Source: Labilithrix luteola (GTDB taxonomy: Bacteria; Myxococcota_A; Polyangia; Polyangiales; Polyangiaceae). Taken from it: a stretch of DNA of 5,213 bases. Both the position numbers and the translations under genes were made by a program. Below are positions 5,118 through 5,213 of this stretch, piece by piece. The notes below the pieces were generated by a model, which saw only the letters and a list, made by a program, of their open reading frames with translations, made no database searches and had not been told where the DNA came from. Position 1 is the first letter of the stretch; the number at the start of each line of letters is the position of its first letter. The stretch lies in NCBI GenBank assembly GCA_026225435.1, contig JAMFST010000864.1:1-5213 (forward strand). Direction: 5' to 3'.

Positions 5118-5213
5118 ATGCCTGACACGACCTCGCGCGCCAGTAAACCGCAGGACCCGATGCTGAACCGGGAGGTAGCCGGTCGCTACCGGCTCGAGTC
5201 GCGGATCGGCGAA
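5118..5213 (+). CDS. Ser/Thr protein kinase, N-terminal fragment
   Basis: The first 32 codons end in AGRYRLESRIGE, the typical opening of a bacterial PknB/Hanks-type kinase domain just before the Gly-rich ATP-binding loop, which would start right at the window edge. Such kinases phosphorylate Ser/Thr on protein substrates and are abundant in myxobacteria. Catalytic motifs, any membrane helix and any sensor domain are outside the window, so the substrate and signal cannot be inferred. The start is uncertain. ATG 5118 is chosen, but GTG 5094 (AAGG 7 nt upstream) and ATG 5160 (AGGA 4 nt upstream) are in frame and have better ribosome sites. The gene shares direction with the 251-aa protein and lies behind the hairpin-rich gap. 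Confidence 0.82.
   Translation, partial: MPDTTSRASKPQDPMLNREVAGRYRLESRIGE

Overview
The window is GC-rich with a strong preference for G or C at third codon positions. It encodes a Cys-rich lipoprotein, a Pro-rich envelope protein, a TatA subunit and the start of a eukaryotic-type Ser/Thr kinase. This combination suggests a myxobacterium, probably of the Polyangiales (Sorangium/Labilithrix/Sandaracinus type). That placement is inferred from gene content and composition, not from a marker gene.

Layout. Positions 1-194 hold no gene I can support. On the minus strand, read right to left, a likely three-gene unit runs: a six-helix membrane protein with LptF/LptG (YjgP/YjgQ) topology (3994-2969), tatA (2965-2741) and a class I gamma aspartate aminotransferase (2662-1454). 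The first two genes are 3 nt apart and the third follows after 78 nt. The unit ends at a convincing intrinsic terminator (1378-1345). Below it, the Cys-rich lipoprotein gene (1265-195) has its own promoter space and a good ribosome binding site. On the plus strand, an unnamed exported protein (4131-4886) starts divergently from the permease. It is followed by a hairpin-rich 231-nt intergenic region, then the first 32 codons of a Ser/Thr kinase that runs off the window.

How they fit together. Apart from the aminotransferase, every product is exported, membrane-bound or signalling: an envelope permease, the Tat pore subunit, an outer-membrane-type lipoprotein, a signal-peptide protein with a Pro-rich linker, and a kinase. 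No gene pair forms a recognised pathway, so joint function beyond the permease-tatA coupling is not shown.

The most striking observation is in the lipoprotein. Its 24 central cysteines (residues 126-263) have 23 spacings that read identically in both directions: 10,4,6,6,9,4,4,9,4,4,4,9,4,4,4,9,4,4,9,6,6,4,10. Every Cys at position n therefore has a mirror partner at 389-n. This fits one long disulfide-zipped antiparallel hairpin, or some other pseudo-twofold arrangement, and I know of no named family with this layout. The second is the row of six inverted repeats between 4881 and 5080, a candidate structured RNA or leader upstream of the kinase.
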